The notes under the pieces were generated by a model. That model was not told the DNA's origin. It searched no databases and worked only from the letters and a program-made list of their open reading frames with translations. Below, piece by piece: positions 19,499 to 28,285 of a stretch of DNA of 64,000 nt (its first letter is position 1; every line of letters begins with the position of its first letter). Location of the stretch: positions 186,001-250,000 of the forward strand of contig NZ_RQXV01000008.1 in assembly GCF_003858655.1 (NCBI RefSeq). Direction: 5' to 3'. This DNA comes from Amphritea balenae. GTDB taxonomy: Bacteria > Pseudomonadota > Gammaproteobacteria > Pseudomonadales > Balneatricaceae. The translations under genes were made by a program, and so were the position numbers.

Positions 19499-20263
19499 TC
19501 AACCTGTCAGTTCACCATGGAGTGCTAAAAACTCCATAGTTAACTTATGCTTAGGTGCAAAGTAAATTAAAGGGATGGATTCATTATGAGACTCTTTCAT
19601 CTTAACGGAAGAAGAGATCTTATTTTCCAGCACCGGCAGATCATCATCCAGTAATGCCTCGACAATTAATTTGGCGGCATTAGCACGGGGCTGATACTGA
19701 TTTACCACTATACCTTCGATCTGCAGTTTCTCATTATGGTCCTGCTGGGTTTCCTGTACGTTATACATGAGGCTGTATAACGCCTGACGTGAAAACTCAT
19801 CACAATCAAAGGGAATCAGGCAACTGTCAGCCGCGCATAACGCCGACAAAGTATAAAAATTAAAAGCCGGGGGAGTATCGATATAAACCGCATCGTACTC
19901 GCCTAATTTAGACAACGCATCCCGCAATTTATAAATTTTGTGCTTCGCTTCAAGCTTTGAATGCAAGTCGCCCAGCTCAGGATTAGACGGTAACAAATCC
20001 AGATTTTCATATGCCGTACGATGGATAAAATCCGTCACAGGCTTAGGGTGAACCTGAAAGCTCAAGGTCTGCTCGTAAAAATCTTTAATATCACCGACTG
20101 TTTCATTAACCTGCTCACCCAACAGGTAGTGACTGGTATTACACTGAGGGTCCAGATCGATAACCAGGGTACGCTGCCCACCATTGGCACTGATGGCCGC
20201 CAGGTTAGTACTGATACTGGATTTACCTACACCACCCTTCTGATTAAAGACAACCCGGATCAT
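19499..20263 (-). CDS. ParA-family ATPase (orphan)
   Basis: A 254-aa ParA/Soj-type ATPase. The deviant Walker A is QKGGVGKSS (8-16), with DLDPQ at 36-40 (Walker A') and YIDTPPA at 127-133 (Walker B). No parB-like partner or parS-type repeat lies nearby, so it is not an ordinary partition operon. Orphan ParA proteins place cargo such as chemoreceptor arrays, carboxysomes, flagella or storage granules on the nucleoid or poles. It is separated from the DUF2333 gene by 96 bp on the same strand. Confidence 0.9.
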   Translation of the reverse strand: MIRVVFNQKGGVGKSSISTNLAAISANGGQRTLVIDLDPQCNTSHYLLGEQVNETVGDIKDFYEQTLSFQVHPKPVTDFIHRTAYENLDLLPSNPELGDLHSKLEAKHKIYKLRDALSKLGEYDAVYIDTPPAFNFYTLSALCAADSCLIPFDCDEFSRQALYSLMYNVQETQQDHNEKLQIEGIVVNQYQPRANAAKLIVEALLDDDLPVLENKISSSVKMKESHNESIPLIYFAPKHKLTMEFLALHGELTG

Positions 20264-20359
20264 ACTTTTTCCCTTAGATGACAGATCTGAGGCCAGCTAA
20301 CAGCCTCAGATTCATTTGCACATTTATAAAGCACTGAGTGATACGCCAGGCCTGCCCTG

Positions 20360-21403
20360 TTAGCCTTGTTCTAACAAAGCACGCAGATCGATAATGGCAG
20401 CATTAGCACGCGAAATATAAGATGCCATCACTAATGAATGATTGGCTAACAAACCAAATTCAGTGCCATTAAGAATCAACGGACTCCAGATAGTCGACTG
20501 AGTCGCTTCCAGCTCCCGAATAATCTGGCGCAGACTGATCAGCGCATTCTTTTTCTCCAGCGATGTCGCAAAATCAACTTCAACGGCCTTAAGCAGATGA
20601 GCCAGCGCCCAGGCTGTACCCCGCGCTTCGTAGAACACATCATCAATTTCCATCCAGCCAGTTTTAACTTCAAGCTCAGCGGCATTATCGGTTGACTGAC
20701 GCGCCCCGGCTTCACCGGCCAGATCAGTATTCACCCGCTTCTGACCAACACTTGCACTCAAACGCTGAGACAAGCTACCCAAACGGGTAGAGACATCCGC
20801 CAGCCAACCCCGCAGATTATCTGCACGGGCATAAAACTGTGCGTTCTGCTGCTGTGGATCGATCAGGCGAGCCTCATAGGCACGCAGATACTTCAGTGAT
20901 TTTTTGTACTCACCTTCACTGGATGGCAGGATCCAGCTATCGTTATCAAAATGCAGCAGTGGCTCCGCTTCTTTAAGATCAACATCTTCAGTTGACTGAG
21001 ACTGAGAACGACTAAAATCTTTGCGCATTGCCCGGGACATATCCCGCGCCTGAACTAACACACCAAACTCCCAGTTAGGCACATTATCAAGCCAAAGGCC
21101 CGGGGGCAGACGATCATTTGAAAGATAGCCACCGGGCTTATCTAACAGCGTCTCGGTAATAGTAATCAGGCTGGATACTGTGGCAGAGCCAATTACCGGC
21201 TTTTCAGCACCTTCTGCGGTCTGCACCATCACCGGCTCAACCTCAAACGAATCCGGCTCAAAACTCCACCATATTCCCACCACCACAGAGATCAGCAGGT
21301 AGAGCCCAAGCGCTACACCTACGGTTCCCAATCCTCTGACACTCCCTGTCATTGCGACCAGTTTATCCCAGAACATAAACCACCAACGTTGCAACATATC
21401 CAT
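20360..21403 (-). CDS. DUF2333 family membrane protein
   Basis: A 347-aa protein of the DUF2333 family, function unknown. One N-terminal membrane helix (about 25-44) is followed by a large domain, probably periplasmic, with the conserved blocks GGYLSNDRLPPGLWLDNVPN, FSRSQSQSTED, ARADNLRGWL and RLGSLSQRLSASVGQ. An open frame starts upstream (21481), but the ATG at 21403 has AAAGGAAA 6 nt before it and is the better start. It precedes the ParA gene on the same strand. Confidence 0.88.
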   Translation of the reverse strand: MDMLQRWWFMFWDKLVAMTGSVRGLGTVGVALGLYLLISVVVGIWWSFEPDSFEVEPVMVQTAEGAEKPVIGSATVSSLITITETLLDKPGGYLSNDRLPPGLWLDNVPNWEFGVLVQARDMSRAMRKDFSRSQSQSTEDVDLKEAEPLLHFDNDSWILPSSEGEYKKSLKYLRAYEARLIDPQQQNAQFYARADNLRGWLADVSTRLGSLSQRLSASVGQKRVNTDLAGEAGARQSTDNAAELEVKTGWMEIDDVFYEARGTAWALAHLLKAVEVDFATSLEKKNALISLRQIIRELEATQSTIWSPLILNGTEFGLLANHSLVMASYISRANAAIIDLRALLEQG

Positions 21404-21741
21404 GGTATTTCCTTTAACAATGTAGCCAGTACTAAGTTTTAAACAGCTCGTTATTGCACTGCAATATGTCCGATTTAACAAAGCGGGTCAATGACTCAGC
21501 CCGCAAAGCCACAGTATAAGTGATATGGGGCTTAAAAGGGGGTTTTAAAGTAGCCCGTCATCTACCCTAAAAAAACATAGACCTAAGTCAAACTCTGATC
21601 AGAAAGCATACAGAACGTCGGGAAAACTGATGTTAAAACACAATAAGTAGCAAAGTTGTTTACACTGTTTGGCTTTTACGGCAAAATATTCGGTCTCTTA
21701 TACCCATTGGTCGCGATCTTGCGTTATATGAGGCTTATTTA
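21404..21741. other. Divergent intergenic region before aroQ
   Basis: This is the region between the DUF2333 gene and aroQ. A candidate aroQ-accBC promoter has a -35 box TTTACA at 21659-21664 and, 17 bp later, a weak -10 box CAAAAT at 21682-21687. A TTAAAA-GGGGG-TTTTAA inverted repeat lies near 21533. No gene is seen. Confidence 0.45.
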
Positions 21742-22185
21742 ATGGCTAAAATACTTGTTCTTAACGGTCCAAACCTTAACTTGCTCGGTACGCGCGAGCC
21801 TGAAGTTTATGGTGCCGATACATTACAAGATATTAACCTGCGCCTCTCTACCCTTGCTTTACAAGCAGGCCATCAACTGGAATGCCTGCAAAGCAATGCC
21901 GAACATATCCTGATCGAGCGTATTCATAAAGCCCGTGACGAACAGTTCGATTTCATACTGATCAATCCAGCCGCATTTACTCACACCAGCGTTGCTTTGC
22001 GCGATGCTCTGCTTGGGGTTGCCATACCTTTTATTGAGATTCACATCTCAAATGTGCATGCCCGTGAGTCATTCCGTCATCACTCTTATCTTTCAGATGT
22101 GGCGGTGGGTGTTATCTGTGGTCTGGGCGTCCAGGGTTACGAATTTGCATTACAGTCCGCTATTAGCCGGATTGAAAACCCTTAA
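21742..22185 (+). CDS. aroQ: Type II 3-dehydroquinate dehydratase
   Basis: A 147-aa type II dehydroquinase of the shikimate pathway (3-dehydroquinate to 3-dehydroshikimate). The active-site loop [17 protein letters not shown] (8-24) holds the catalytic tyrosine (Tyr23) and arginine; [13 protein letters not shown] and [11 protein letters not shown] supply the remaining substrate-binding residues. It lies 28 bp before accB in the usual gammaproteobacterial order aroQ-accB-accC. Confidence 0.96.
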   Translation: MAKILVLNGPNLNLLGTREPEVYGADTLQDINLRLSTLALQAGHQLECLQSNAEHILIERIHKARDEQFDFILINPAAFTHTSVALRDALLGVAIPFIEIHISNVHARESFRHHSYLSDVAVGVICGLGVQGYEFALQSAISRIENP

Positions 22186-22213
22186 CATCGAATTTATAGA
22201 GAATTTCATTAGC

Positions 22214-22657
22214 ATGGATATTCGTAAAGTAAAAAAGCTGATCGAGCTGCTGGAAGAATCCAACATCAACGAGATCGAAATTAAAGAAGGCGAAGAGTCT
22301 GTTCGCATCAGCCGTGGCGCAAATGTTATTGCCGCTGCACCTGTTGCTGCAGCTCCTGTAGCGGCAGCTCCGGCTCCAGTAGCAGCTCCTGCTGCTATTG
22401 CTCCGGCAGCACCTGTATCTAACGACAATGCAATACTGTCGCCGATGGTTGGTACCTTCTACCGCTCGCCATCACCAAGTTCTCCTTCATTTATTGAAGT
22501 AGGCCAGACAGTTAAAGTGGGCGATCCAATCTGCATCGTTGAAGCGATGAAGATGATGAACCAAATTGAAGCTGATAAGTCCGGTGTTGTAGAAGCGATT
22601 CTGGTTGAAGATGGTCAGCCGGTTGAGTTTGATCAGCCGCTGGTTACTATCGTTTAA
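22214..22657 (+). CDS. accB: Biotin carboxyl carrier protein of acetyl-CoA carboxylase
   Basis: A 147-aa BCCP. The N-terminal part (1-36) is the accC-binding segment, followed by an alanine-proline linker (40-67), then the biotinyl domain with the biotin-acceptor lysine in EAMKMM (Lys113). The domain carries biotin between AccC and the carboxyltransferase for malonyl-CoA synthesis. A longer frame opens upstream in another reading of aroQ, but homology begins at [10 protein letters not shown]. It is 25 bp from accC. Confidence 0.96.
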   Translation: MDIRKVKKLIELLEESNINEIEIKEGEESVRISRGANVIAAAPVAAAPVAAAPAPVAAPAAIAPAAPVSNDNAILSPMVGTFYRSPSPSSPSFIEVGQTVKVGDPICIVEAMKMMNQIEADKSGVVEAILVEDGQPVEFDQPLVTIV

Positions 22658-22682
22658 GCTATCTACCTGACAGGTTCACAAC

Positions 22683-24026
22683 ATGTTAGAAAAAGTTGTT
22701 ATTGCCAACCGGGGTGAGATCGCTCTGCGAATCCTCCGGGCTTGTAAAGAGCTGGGCATCAAAACGGTAGCGATCCACTCCACAGCGGATCGTGACCTGA
22801 TGCATGTTCGCCTTGCAGACGAAGCGGTATGTATCGGCCCTGCATCATCCGCACAGAGTTATCTGAATGTACCGGCTATTATTGCAGCTGCCGAAGTAAC
22901 CGACTCGATGGGTATCCACCCGGGTTACGGTTTCCTGGCTGAAAATGCTGATTTCGCTGAACGCGTTGAACAGAGCGGCTTCGCTTTTATCGGTCCTAAA
23001 GCGGAAACTATCCGTGTAATGGGCGATAAAGTTGCTGCCATTGAAGCGATGCAGCGTGCCGGTGTACCAACCGTACCTGGTTCCGACGGCGAACTGCCGG
23101 AAGATGGCGATAAGGTTATCGAAATCGCACGTCGTATCGGTTACCCGGTTATTATCAAAGCGGCCGCCGGTGGTGGTGGTCGAGGTATGCGCGTCGTTCA
23201 TAGCGAAGCCAGCCTGCTGAATGCTATCTATGTGACTAAAGCCGAAGCGAAAGCGGCCTTTGGTGACGATACGGTATACATGGAGAAGTTCCTGGAAAAC
23301 CCACGTCACGTGGAAGTTCAGGTTCTGTCCGATGGCCAGGGTAACGCAGTACATCTGTATGACCGCGACTGTTCACTGCAGCGTCGCCATCAGAAGGTTG
23401 TCGAAGAAGCTCCTGCACCGCAATTAGATCCTGAAGCACGTGCTCAGGTTCTACAAAGCTGTGTTGATGCCTGTGTCGAAATCAACTATCGCGGCGCAGG
23501 AACCTTTGAGTTCCTGTACGAAGATGGTGGATTCTACTTTATCGAGATGAATACCCGTGTTCAGGTAGAACACCCGGTTTCTGAGATGGTAACCGGCGTT
23601 GATATCGTTAAAGAGCAGCTATTGATCGCTTCTGGATTGCCTCTAAGCATCAAGCAGGAAGATATCAAACTGCAAGGCCACTCGATTGAGTGCCGTATTA
23701 ATGCAGAAGATCCTGTTACATTTATGCCTTGCCCCGGTCATGTGAAACACTTCCATGCACCCGGCGGTATCGGTGTACGTGTCGATTCTCATCTGTACAG
23801 TGGCTACAGTGTGCCACCTCACTATGATTCCCTGATCGCTAAGCTAATCACTTTTGGTGAAACCCGAGAGATTGCATTAAAGCGGATGGAAATCGCGCTG
23901 GATGAGATGCTGATTGAAGGTATCCGTAGCAATATCCCATTGCATCAGGATATTGTAAAAGATGCCAACTTCGCCGAAGGTGGAGTTAACATCCATTATC
24001 TTGAGAAAAAATTGGGCCTTGATTAA
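22683..24026 (+). CDS. accC: Acetyl-CoA carboxylase, biotin carboxylase subunit
   Basis: A 447-aa biotin carboxylase (E. coli AccC, 449 aa), carboxylating biotin on AccB with ATP and bicarbonate. It has the N-terminal domain ([16 protein letters not shown], 5-20), the ATP-grasp glycine loop [11 protein letters not shown] near 160-170 and the catalytic [19 protein letters not shown] region. It ends with the C-terminal domain and a strong terminator. Confidence 0.97.
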   Translation: MLEKVVIANRGEIALRILRACKELGIKTVAIHSTADRDLMHVRLADEAVCIGPASSAQSYLNVPAIIAAAEVTDSMGIHPGYGFLAENADFAERVEQSGFAFIGPKAETIRVMGDKVAAIEAMQRAGVPTVPGSDGELPEDGDKVIEIARRIGYPVIIKAAAGGGGRGMRVVHSEASLLNAIYVTKAEAKAAFGDDTVYMEKFLENPRHVEVQVLSDGQGNAVHLYDRDCSLQRRHQKVVEEAPAPQLDPEARAQVLQSCVDACVEINYRGAGTFEFLYEDGGFYFIEMNTRVQVEHPVSEMVTGVDIVKEQLLIASGLPLSIKQEDIKLQGHSIECRINAEDPVTFMPCPGHVKHFHAPGGIGVRVDSHLYSGYSVPPHYDSLIAKLITFGETREIALKRMEIALDEMLIEGIRSNIPLHQDIVKDANFAEGGVNIHYLEKKLGLD

Positions 24027-24046
24027 TTAATGCCCGATCAGTTCTT

Positions 24047-24077
24047 TTAAAAGCCTCCTTACGGAGGCTTTTTTTCA
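24047..24077 (+). terminator. Terminator after accC
   Basis: A stem AAAAGCCTCC / GGAGGCTTTT with a TTAC loop is followed by a T run. Confidence 0.88.
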
Positions 24078-24129
24078 TCTGATGCTCTTGCTATAAAACA
24101 TATATACCATTGTTTATAAGGACCGATAG

Positions 24130-25023
24130 ATGCCCTGGTTACAGATCAAACTGGATGTTTTGCCGGACAATGCTGAGCAGTATGAAGACCTGCTACTCGC
24201 TGCAGGCTGTGCCGCTGTTACATTACAAGACCGCGAAGATCAGCCGATCTTTGAACCGGATCTGGGTACAACCCCGCTCTGGAGCAATACAGTACTAACG
24301 GGACTCTTTTCTGCTGACCATGACCTGGAAGCAACTCGCACATTCTTGCACGACTCTCACACTCAGCTGTTCCCAAATACTCCTTTCCCGAAAATGAAAA
24401 CAGAAATTCTGGAAGATAAAGACTGGGAAAGAGAATGGATGGACAACTACCATCCAATGCAGTTCGGCAAGCGACTCTGGGTATGCCCTAGCTGGAAAGA
24501 AGTACCCGATCCGGATGCAGTCAATCTTATGCTCGATCCAGGTCTGGCCTTTGGTACAGGAACACACCCGACAACAGCCCTTTGCCTCGAGTTTCTTGAC
24601 AGCCTGCCATTAGAGAACAAGCAGGTTATCGACTACGGCTGTGGTTCAGGTATTCTGGGTATTGCCACCCTGCTGTTAGGTGCGACTCATGTAACCGCTG
24701 TCGATATCGACCTTCAGGCCCTGGATGCAAGCCTGGATAATATGCAACGCAATCAACTGGACAAAGACAGGCTAAACGCTTATCTGCCGGAAAACACACC
24801 GGATGAGCAAGCCGATCTGGTGGTCGCCAATATTCTTGCCGGCCCTTTAGTTGAACTGGCACCAACCTTAACCAAACTTTGTAAAACCGGTGGTCAACTG
24901 GTGCTTTCAGGTTTACTTAGCGAACAGGAAGAAGAAATCATCAACGCTTATGGCAAGCACTTCGCGCTCACTCCTGCGGTTGATAAAGAGGGCTGGATTC
25001 GCATTTCCGGCACTAAGCTATAA
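24130..25023 (+). CDS. prmA: Ribosomal protein L11 methyltransferase
   Basis: A 297-aa SAM-dependent methyltransferase that trimethylates ribosomal protein L11. The N-terminal substrate-binding domain ([11 protein letters not shown]...) is followed by the family block [12 protein letters not shown] and [17 protein letters not shown]. The SAM loop is [14 protein letters not shown] near residue 166, and the [12 protein letters not shown] motif follows. Its place just before the DUF3426 gene and dusB-fis is the common gammaproteobacterial order. Confidence 0.95.
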   Translation: MPWLQIKLDVLPDNAEQYEDLLLAAGCAAVTLQDREDQPIFEPDLGTTPLWSNTVLTGLFSADHDLEATRTFLHDSHTQLFPNTPFPKMKTEILEDKDWEREWMDNYHPMQFGKRLWVCPSWKEVPDPDAVNLMLDPGLAFGTGTHPTTALCLEFLDSLPLENKQVIDYGCGSGILGIATLLLGATHVTAVDIDLQALDASLDNMQRNQLDKDRLNAYLPENTPDEQADLVVANILAGPLVELAPTLTKLCKTGGQLVLSGLLSEQEEEIINAYGKHFALTPAVDKEGWIRISGTKL

Positions 25024-25099
25024 ACCAAAACCGTTAAGGGAATAACGCTAACAACTATGTGTATTAGAGACAGATCTTAAGGGACAAGTAGTTAATTTA

Positions 25100-26764
25100 A
25101 TGAGCCGTTACATCATCACCGAATGCCCGGCCTGTACCACAAGGTTTCAGGTCACCAAAGGGCAACTAAAAATTGCCAACGGCAAGGTACGTTGCGGCTC
25201 TTGTCTGGAGGTATTTAACGCAGAAGTTTATCGCTGCGACGATATCCCAGACACTGTTGAATTACTGCAGGAAACAGCGAAACAGACAGAGTCTATAAAG
25301 GAAGCGACGACAGAAGCACCTACAAGAGGAGCTGCTATAAAAAATACTTCCGCCCTTTCGAAACAACCGCATGAATCACTCTTCAATGAGCTGAAGCTGC
25401 CCGATTTTGAAGCTCCAACAAAGTCATTTTCTGATATCGATACAGAATATACTGAACACGCGATTGAGGAGCTCATGTCGGGTCATTATGATGTCGAATC
25501 CGACACCTTTGATCCAGAGTCCGATAACTCCATACCAGTTGATGCAATGCCTGTTGATGCAGAGCCAGGTAATTCAGAACCAGGCAATTCAGAACCAGGC
25601 AATTCAGATCTTTGTGTCCCGGAGCCGAGTGATGCAGATCTGGAACAGCCGGTTCAGAAGCTTATTGGCGAAATAAAAAACACTGTATCACCAGAAGCAC
25701 TTCCCAGTCAGACTGGCAAGCCTGATCGGGAAATCCCCGCTAACCAGGCAACATCACCTGATATAGATACAGATACAGCTTCAACAGTGGACGAAAGCCT
25801 TTCGACTTCTTCTGGCTATGAATCTGAGATGAGTAGCGGCCACGAGCTAATAAACAACCCTGAGCCAGATAGCAGTCTGGAGCCCAACAACAACCCTGAG
25901 CATAAAAGCAGCCCTGAGCCTGATAGCAACCTTGAGTCCAACAGCAGCCTTGGGCTAACTAGCAGCCCTGAGCCCAATAGCAGCCTTGAGTCCAACAGCA
26001 GCCTTGAGCTAACTAGCAGCCCCGAACCTGATAGCAGCCTCGAGTCCAACAACAGCCCTGAGCCAACTAACAGCCCTGAGCTTAAAAGCAGTCTTGAGCT
26101 AACTAGCAGCCCTGAGCTAGCTAATGATTCAGAATTAAACAATCCAGAGCTGCATCAGAACACAGGTTCAACCAGCCCGAAGGCTTCTGTAAGACCTTTT
26201 AAAACAGAACCGGTAATGATCAAAACTATCCGGGAGAAGCAGCAGCGCCCTATCGGTTGGTCTCTGGCGTCATTGGCTTTAATCATCTTACTGGCGGGCC
26301 AGTATCTATGGTTCAACCGACAAAACCTAAGCGTCATAACTGAACTAACGCCTGCTTATCAGAGCATTTGCAATCAACTGCCCTGCAATCTGGAAGTACC
26401 AATCGTACTCTCAGCCATCTCAACCCGACAACTGATTGTGAGAAATCACAAAGAATATCAGGGAGCACTGACGGTCGACCTGTTACTGGAAAACCATGCG
26501 GGCTTCATTCAGCCATACCCCGCAGTACAGCTGTCATTCTCTGATCGAAAAGGGCAACAGATTAGCCAACGAACTTTTCAACCCAAAGACTTTCTGAATA
26601 CAAAAGTTGCCGAGCCAATGCAGATGCCCACTGCTATTCCAGTACAGATTAGTTTTAACATTCTTGATCCTGGCCAGCGTGCAGTCAGTTATGAAGCCAT
26701 TCTTAAAAAACCAGATCCGGTTAAAGATCAGCGTAACTATACCCGCCAGTCAGATAGCCAATAG
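25100..26764 (+). CDS. Zinc-ribbon and DUF3426 domain protein with long repeat region
   Basis: A 554-aa protein. The N-terminus is an MJ0042-type zinc ribbon with CPAC (9-12) and CGSC (32-35). A long acidic, low-complexity region (about 50-370) contains three copies of a EPGNS unit and about 16 copies of a six-residue unit of the type NSSLES/TSSPEP. One membrane helix (about 390-408) precedes a DUF3426 domain, expected in the periplasm. Homologues in this position (between prmA and dusB) share the two ends; the middle is variable. Function is unknown. It probably spans the membrane once, with the zinc ribbon in the cytoplasm. Confidence 0.88.
   Translation: MSRYIITECPACTTRFQVTKGQLKIANGKVRCGSCLEVFNAEVYRCDDIPDTVELLQETAKQTESIKEATTEAPTRGAAIKNTSALSKQPHESLFNELKLPDFEAPTKSFSDIDTEYTEHAIEELMSGHYDVESDTFDPESDNSIPVDAMPVDAEPGNSEPGNSEPGNSDLCVPEPSDADLEQPVQKLIGEIKNTVSPEALPSQTGKPDREIPANQATSPDIDTDTASTVDESLSTSSGYESEMSSGHELINNPEPDSSLEPNNNPEHKSSPEPDSNLESNSSLGLTSSPEPNSSLESNSSLELTSSPEPDSSLESNNSPEPTNSPELKSSLELTSSPELANDSELNNPELHQNTGSTSPKASVRPFKTEPVMIKTIREKQQRPIGWSLASLALIILLAGQYLWFNRQNLSVITELTPAYQSICNQLPCNLEVPIVLSAISTRQLIVRNHKEYQGALTVDLLLENHAGFIQPYPAVQLSFSDRKGQQISQRTFQPKDFLNTKVAEPMQMPTAIPVQISFNILDPGQRAVSYEAILKKPDPVKDQRNYTRQSDSQ
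25562..25606 (+). repeat. Three-copy 15-bp repeat coding EPGNS
   Basis: Three in-frame copies of GARCCAGGYAATTCA (25562, 25577, 25592), the last two identical. Confidence 0.9.
25853..26152 (+). repeat. 18-bp tandem repeat array coding a hexapeptide
   Basis: About 16 degenerate 18-bp units over 300 bp encode six-residue repeats of the pattern x-S/N-S/N-L/P-E-P/S/L. Higher-order copies (AGCAGCC(C/T)TGAG) show recent duplication. The array keeps the reading frame, so changes in copy number would alter only the linker length. Confidence 0.92.
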
Positions 26765-26788
26765 CCCTTAACTCGCCCTCCTCTAGCA

Positions 26789-26827
26789 TTTTTTGATCAT
26801 TTTGCAATACTAACAATGATCAAAAAA
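26789..26827. repeat. 13-bp perfect inverted repeat upstream of dusB
   Basis: TTTTTTGATCATT (26789-26801) and AATGATCAAAAAA (26815-26827) are exact complements around a 13-nt loop. It ends in an A run on both strands, so it is not a standard terminator; it lies just 5' of the dusB promoter. Confidence 0.85.
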
Positions 26828-26841
26828 CCATCAAAAAGTCC

Positions 26842-26878
26842 TTGGCCCACTGCAGGCGAAAGGGTATTATTGTCCGCC
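26842..26878 (+). promoter_or_regulatory. dusB-fis promoter with GC-rich discriminator
   Basis: -35 box TTGGCC (26842-26847), a 17-bp spacer, then -10 box TATTAT (26865-26870) followed by TGTCCGCC. A GC-rich discriminator is the mark of stringently controlled promoters, and the E. coli dusB-fis promoter is a classic of that type. The predicted start near 26877 lies after the upstream ATG at 26816, which rules that ATG out as the gene start. Confidence 0.65.
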
Positions 26879-26950
26879 TTCCAAACGGCTGTATCTGGGC
26901 ATTCATTTAGATTGTCACGGGCAGCTATTTCTTCAAAATCGGGGTTGGAT

Positions 26951-27937
26951 ATGTTTCATATCGGACAGCACGCCATTGACAGTCAGGTAATACTGGCACC
27001 GATGGCCGGTGTAACTGATCTGCCATTTCGCCAGTTGTGCAAACGACTGGGCGCTGGCATGGTGGTTTCCGAAATGATTACCTCTGATACCCGCCTGTGG
27101 AATACCCGCAAGTCCAGTTTGCGATTGCAGAAAGACCAGAATGAAAGCCTTCATGTCGTTCAGATTGCCGGTGGTGATCCTGACATGATGGCCGAAGCCG
27201 CGCGGGTTAATGCCGCAAATGGCGCTCATATTATCGACATTAATATGGGTTGTCCGGCGAAGAAAGTCTGTAATAAAGCGGCAGGTTCCGCCCTGCTTAA
27301 GGATGAACAACTGGTTGCAGATATTCTCCAGGCAACGGTTGCTGCAGTTGACCTGCCCGTTACATTAAAAATACGTACCGGCTGGGATACTGAGAACCGT
27401 AACGGCGAAACCATCGCCCGTATTGCTGAAGATGCTGGAATTAAAGCGCTGGCCGTTCACGGCCGGACCCGGGCATGTGGTTATCGGGGTGAAGCTGAAT
27501 ACGACACTATTGCCGCTATTCGTAAAGCGATAGACATCCCTCTCTATGCCAACGGTGATATTAACTCGGCTAAAAAAGCGCGCCAGATACTGGATTATAC
27601 CGGTGCAGATGCTGTGATGCTGGGGCGCGCTGCCCAGGGTAATCCCTGGATTTTTCGCGAAATAAGTCACTACCTCAAAACCGGGAATCAATTACCTGCC
27701 CCCGGTCGCGAGGAGGTCCGAGATACATTATTGGAACACCTCCAGGCCCTGTACCGTTTTTATGGTGATTACCTTGGCATCAGAATCGCCCGCAAGCATG
27801 TTGGCTGGTATCTGAAAGATAAACTGGGCGTTACTGAGTTTAGAAAAGAATTTAATCAATTAGAAGAAACCGCACCACAGCAGGAAGCTATCAGGGCATT
27901 TTTTTCCACCCTGGATCAGGCTGTACATGCAGCTTGA
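26951..27937 (+). CDS. dusB: tRNA-dihydrouridine synthase B
   Basis: A 328-aa FMN-dependent enzyme reducing uridine to dihydrouridine in the tRNA D-loop (E. coli DusB, 321 aa). Family blocks are ILAPMAGVTDLPFR, INMGCPAKKVCNKAAGS (catalytic cysteine), KIRTGWD, VHGRTR, ANGDI and MLGRAAQGNPWIF. The frame opens at 26816, but homology starts at MFHIGQ and that upstream ATG lies before the predicted transcript start, so I chose 26951. It is followed by fis, 27 bp away, the universal order in gammaproteobacteria. Confidence 0.94.
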   Translation: MFHIGQHAIDSQVILAPMAGVTDLPFRQLCKRLGAGMVVSEMITSDTRLWNTRKSSLRLQKDQNESLHVVQIAGGDPDMMAEAARVNAANGAHIIDINMGCPAKKVCNKAAGSALLKDEQLVADILQATVAAVDLPVTLKIRTGWDTENRNGETIARIAEDAGIKALAVHGRTRACGYRGEAEYDTIAAIRKAIDIPLYANGDINSAKKARQILDYTGADAVMLGRAAQGNPWIFREISHYLKTGNQLPAPGREEVRDTLLEHLQALYRFYGDYLGIRIARKHVGWYLKDKLGVTEFRKEFNQLEETAPQQEAIRAFFSTLDQAVHAA

Positions 27938-27964
27938 GTGACGGTTCATATTTAGGTTTATGTA

Positions 27965-28249
27965 GTGGATAACAATACATTGAATACACAAGTAACAAAT
28001 ATTGAGAACATTGATGTTCAGGAACGTACTCTGCGAGACAGTGTACAGGTATCGATGAATAACTATTTCCGTCAACTGGATGGCCAGCCGGTCACCGATG
28101 TTTACCAGATGGTACTGACAGAAATTGAAGCTCCGCTATTCGAAGCTGTTATGACTTACACACGCGACAACCAGACCAAAGCATCAGAACTGCTGGGGCT
28201 GAACCGCGGAACCTTACGTAAGAAACTCAAGCAGTACGGCTTACTGTAA
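27965..28249 (+). CDS. fis: DNA-binding protein Fis
   Basis: A 94-aa nucleoid protein (E. coli Fis, 98 aa), which bends DNA, activates rRNA promoters and shapes the nucleoid. The C-terminal helix-turn-helix KASELLGLNRGTLRKKLKQY (72-91) is fully conserved. The start is a GTG; an in-frame stop lies just upstream and a TAGG site 8 nt before it supports this start. It is co-transcribed with dusB, as in other gammaproteobacteria, and is expected to peak on nutrient upshift under the stringent promoter. Confidence 0.95.
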   Translation: MDNNTLNTQVTNIENIDVQERTLRDSVQVSMNNYFRQLDGQPVTDVYQMVLTEIEAPLFEAVMTYTRDNQTKASELLGLNRGTLRKKLKQYGLL

Positions 28250-28285
28250 GTAACTTTTTTCTAACTTAATTCAGAAGATCAAACC

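Noticed and set aside
22845-23354. A long minus-strand frame opposite accC
   Set aside because: It lies wholly inside accC on the other strand and encodes no family feature; the codon structure of accC explains it.
25853-26152. CRISPR-like array
   Set aside because: The units are 18 bp, degenerate, contiguous without spacers and coding in frame; no cas genes are nearby.
26816-26950. Upstream extension of dusB
   Set aside because: The upstream ATG lies inside an inverted repeat and before the predicted transcript start; homology begins at 26951.
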